This document shows positions 61,080 to 64,000 of a DNA stretch of 64,000 bases, in pieces. The DNA is from Datura wrightii (lineage: Eukaryota > Streptophyta > Magnoliopsida > Solanales > Solanaceae). A program made the position numbers and the translations under genes. The stretch is taken from contig JASDFA010000004.1 in assembly GCA_035772735.1 (NCBI GenBank), positions 17,883,501 to 17,947,500 of the forward strand. The letters are read 5' to 3'. The notes under the pieces are model-generated. The model was not told the DNA's origin, did not search any database, and saw only the letters and a list, made by a program, of their open reading frames with translations. How positions within the stretch are numbered: position 1 is the stretch's first letter; each line of letters starts with the position of its first letter.

Positions 61080-62342
61080 CCATGAATTACAAATACATGT
61101 TGGTACATATGCTATTTATTTTATATTGTGTGTTTCTTCTAATTTTGATATTTGCATATGCAAATGATTTTCTTATTTTATTACAATTGCTAATTTCGTG
61201 TGTATTTGTTGTTTAGATTTGTTGTTAAAAAATAATAATATATAAAATGAAATAGAGAAAATATGTAATTACGTTCTCAGTGGATTTCTTGCCATGTAGA
61301 TATTCAATAAAGCATCTGGATGTCGATAATTTGCCTCCATGTATTCTCTTTCAGTGGCTTATCCCTGCATTTATTTCATAAAATACTAAAAGTATATTAT
61401 GTTTTGAACAATTACCCAAACTAAATATTTTCATATAAAGAGAATTATTTTTAAAAATAAATTACTTGCATAAATTAATTTTTAAACCATTAAACATAAA
61501 TTAGGAATTAGACATATATCCCTTAACATGAAGATGATCCAAACGTTAATCTTGGCATTCTTCCTCGTCTGTAATTTGCCTACATTTATTTAACGTAAAA
61601 ATGTAAATAGTCTAACAATGCTAACAAAGCTTTTATGGTACTTTTTTCGTTTCAATTTGTTTGATAAAATTTGATTCAACACAAAAGTCTAAAGAACAAA
61701 AGAAAGATTTAGAAAGTTTGTGGATTTTTAAACATGTTATGACATTTATATAACTATACTATTTCTAAACTTTATCATTTTAAATATGTCTTATAACCTG
61801 TTTGTAAAAGCTTTTCATTAAGATTAAAATAAAAAGTTTAAAATTAACTGTTTTTAAATTTAATATATCCTTTATTTTCACGAACAAATAAGAAAATACT
61901 ATTCAATAAATTATCACGGAAAGAGTAATATTAAAGAGAGAAAATTTTTAAAAAGTAAAAAATTATTTGACGATTGTACCCTCACACTACGAGTTCTCTG
62001 ATATCCTCTTGAAGGAACGTCAACCCTATTAGAATTGACATTTTGTACCTGCATATTGGATCAACAAAGGAAAAACACATATCAATGTAGAATTACTAGT
62101 TTTACTAATTAAAGGGCAACGAAGATATACTTATTGTAACTTCATTGTAGTCACTTGTATGTAAAACGACCTTGATAATAGATGAATCTTGGCTCTAACT
62201 TAATTTTTTAAACTTAAATAATTAAAAGAAAAAAATTGTCTAAGACCATGTAAAGAAACTAAATTCCCCTTAATCCATAGATGTGCGACTCAACACTCTC
62301 TCTCATCTCCTCTACCACATGAAGGTACAAGACTAGACATAT
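61080..62342. repeat. Triplicated segment, copy C
   Basis: Matches copy B from TATTGTGTGTTTCTTCTAATTTTGAT to GACTAGACAT, where the terminal LTR is inserted. It carries MKMIQTLILAFFLVCNL (plus, from 61528) and TLLELTFCTC (about 62010-62040). The minus strand of the second block is flanked by TATGCAG and a GGGTAC donor-like site (61980-62048). Confidence 0.65.
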
Positions 62343-64000
62343 TCTAACACCCCAAAATTTTTCTAGACCAAACTCAGATTTTGCATGAAAAACCAAAAAG
62401 AATTAGAAAACTTTATCTCAGAACAACTAAGACAATGAGTCATTGTCAGTGGTAACGACCCGTTGTCTAGGTCGTGGTCAGCCTGCCAGTTGTCCTTTAG
62501 GAACCAATGAGACTGGAACAACCCGTTGAGGAGTAACGAGTCATCTTGTCACTCGTTGCCTTCCCAGCTCATAAATCAGTTAAACCCTTTCGAAGAACCC
62601 ACGAGTCAAACAATGAGTCATCGTCTGATGTAATGACTCGTGGGGTGACTCGTTAGTTGGATCTCCAAGGTGTTGTTGACAATCTCTTCAAGTGACGACA
62701 AATGGCAACAACGACCCATTGTATCATACGATGAGTCGTTGTGTCCACTCGTGGTGACAAGCCCCAAAATCCTTTAGAATCCCAGTAGCAAGGATGAGAG
62801 GTAACAACGACTCGTTGGATCAACCAATGAGTTGTCATGTCATCCGTTAGAGGGTGTCCCAATGTTATGTTCAAATCCCTGTTAGTGTCCCCGAGAGGTA
62901 CTAATGACCCGTTGGTTCATCCAACAAGTCGTGGTCCCCTTTGTTGCTAATTTCCAGTGAGCCCAATTCCAGGCCCAGGAACAACAACTGGTCCCAAAGG
63001 GTCATGGTATCAACCAATCACTCGTTGTGTGACCCGTTGGTCCCTGTCGGACAATTTTTCAGATTTTCTTTCAGGGGCATTTTTGTAACTTTCTACCTTT
63101 TTAATCCCTAAATCATGTCGTTTTGGGTTATATTAAGGGGATTTAGGGAATTAATCGATGTTCCCACTTCATTTCCTCTCATTCTCTCAAAGTCAGAACG
63201 TAGAAACTCAGTCAAGAAGCATAAAGCAGGAGCAAGGGTTTCAATTTTTCTTCTCAGATTTCTAAAGGGTTTTCTTCGAAATTTCTACACCAGGTATGCG
63301 AGAATTCAACAAGGGAATTTTCCTTCCCTTTTGCTCTAAAACTTTTATGAAATGCTTATCAATTCTAGCTCTGAAGTTTACCGTTAGGGTTCATTTGTCA
63401 GTAAATTATGGATTTCTTCCTGTTATAATTTTCTTGAATAATTAAGGATGTTGTTAGCTATACTTCTGGTTATTATCTCTTTTCATGAAATTATGTGATT
63501 TTAGCCCTAGTTTCTTGAATACAATGAATATAGTATTTTAGCATTTTCTAAATACAAGTGTTGCTTGATTCTGATTGTTCTTGAAATTACCAACATAGTA
63601 TAGTTGCTTGATCAATAGTAGAATTATTGATTATTCAGCCTCAGTCAGTACGCAGAAAATTCCAGTTTGTTACAGAAATGTTAGCTTGACTATAGTCATT
63701 CTCTGGTGGTTTCAGTAACACCTCCTAGTCCTAATTTTTGGTTATTAGTTATTAGTTGTTCTTTAGATGGTCATGACGCTTTCAGATAAGCAGCTCTAAC
63801 CAGTCTTCGGACAAGTACTTTCAATTATCAGTTTGTTCTTCACACGGTTATGACGCTTTCAGATAAGCAGCTCTGGCCAGTCTTAAAATACCAGTTTACA
63901 ATTCTTTGGTACGATAGACTCTTAGGGTACTACCAGATAAGTATTCCTAACTTAGTCCAGGACACAACTTTGAGCTATCATCTTAGTAGTCAAGTTAGGA
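62343..64000 (+). mobile_element. Gypsy LTR, partial (cut by window end)
   Basis: Starts TCTAACACCCC (TG to TC) at the broken end of copy C. It aligns with solo LTR S4 read on its minus strand, up to GAGCTATCA...AGTTAGGA at the window end. It has a very long word island (62430-63060), then TTATATTAAGGGG (63127), and a 77-bp tandem duplication (TGACGCTTTCAGATAAGCAG at 63774 and 63851) absent from S4. Whether it is solo or heads a full plus-strand element cannot be seen. Confidence 0.82.
62430..63060 (+). promoter_or_regulatory. ACGAGTCGT-type word island, terminal LTR
   Basis: Well over ten words occur: ATGAGTCATTG, ACGACCCGTTG, ACGAGTCATC, ATGACTCGTGG, GTGACTCGTTAG, ATGAGTCGTTGTG, ACGACTCGTTGG, CACTCGTTGTG. 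The central GAGTC/GACTC is constant while the flanking CG, TG and CA pairs interchange. Confidence 0.6.

Noticed and set aside
46020..62342. Triplicated blocks as K-domain exons of a MIKC MADS-box gene
   Set aside because: Minus-strand frames gave loose matches (an EK-LREN-like block and a small exon), but no MADS domain was found and equally good frames exist on the plus strand. Not supportable.
1..64000. CRISPR-like or satellite arrays
   Set aside because: Repeated words in the LTR islands are irregularly spaced and degenerate, and the tandem repeats have few units; neither fits CRISPR or centromeric satellite structure.

Overview
This is plant nuclear DNA made almost entirely of LTR retrotransposons stacked inside one another. 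The reasons are Ty3/Gypsy and Ty1/Copia polyprotein remnants, tRNA-Met-type primer binding sites, 5-bp target-site duplications (TSDs), chromovirus-type C-termini and AT-rich spacers. From memory of the element types I would guess an asterid, most likely Solanaceae, but nothing here proves the species. About 51 of 64 kb (~80%) is LTR-element DNA. I found no intact host gene, tRNA, rRNA or CRISPR array. The setting looks like heterochromatic or gene-poor chromatin.

Layout. (1) 1-6656: minus-strand Gypsy chromovirus (Tekay/Del-like); its 3' LTR runs off the window's left edge and its 5' end is lost. A solo LTR (6662-8521, TSD CCAAA) sits beside it. (2) 9296-35812: a plus-strand Tekay/Del-like Gypsy, 26.5 kb because it holds four later insertions. 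It is flanked by ATTTG; with the insertions removed its LTRs are 2068 and 2066 bp. The insertions are a solo LTR in the protease/RT junction (13016-14592), a large non-autonomous LARD-like element in the 3' LTR (18430-29148, TSD CTCCT) that itself carries a solo LTR (24692-26100, TSD CCAAC), and a Tork/Tnt1-like Copia (29845-34906, TSD GTATT). (3) 37877-44495: a decayed Copia with a Gypsy solo LTR in its gag (38641-40899), itself inserted into the gag of an older minus-strand Copia fragment ending at 45034. (4) 46770-51421: two head-to-tail LTRs in one TSD (ATCAC) with no internal region. (5) 45.9-62.3 kb: an AT-rich host segment in three diverged copies plus local tandem duplications, broken by the two-LTR unit, a solo LTR (57879-60609) and a final LTR (62343-end) that leaves the window.

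The coding parts work together only in the historical sense of gag-pol replication (gag, protease, RT, RNase H, integrase). All copies are broken by stops, frameshifts or lost catalytic residues. The most unusual signals are two. First, nearly every long LTR, whatever its family, carries a GC-rich cluster of short dyad-symmetric words just upstream of its putative TATA box; at least five share the word ACGAGTCGT and its variants. Second, a triplicated host-like segment has short conserved blocks, bounded by splice-like sites, that I could not identify.
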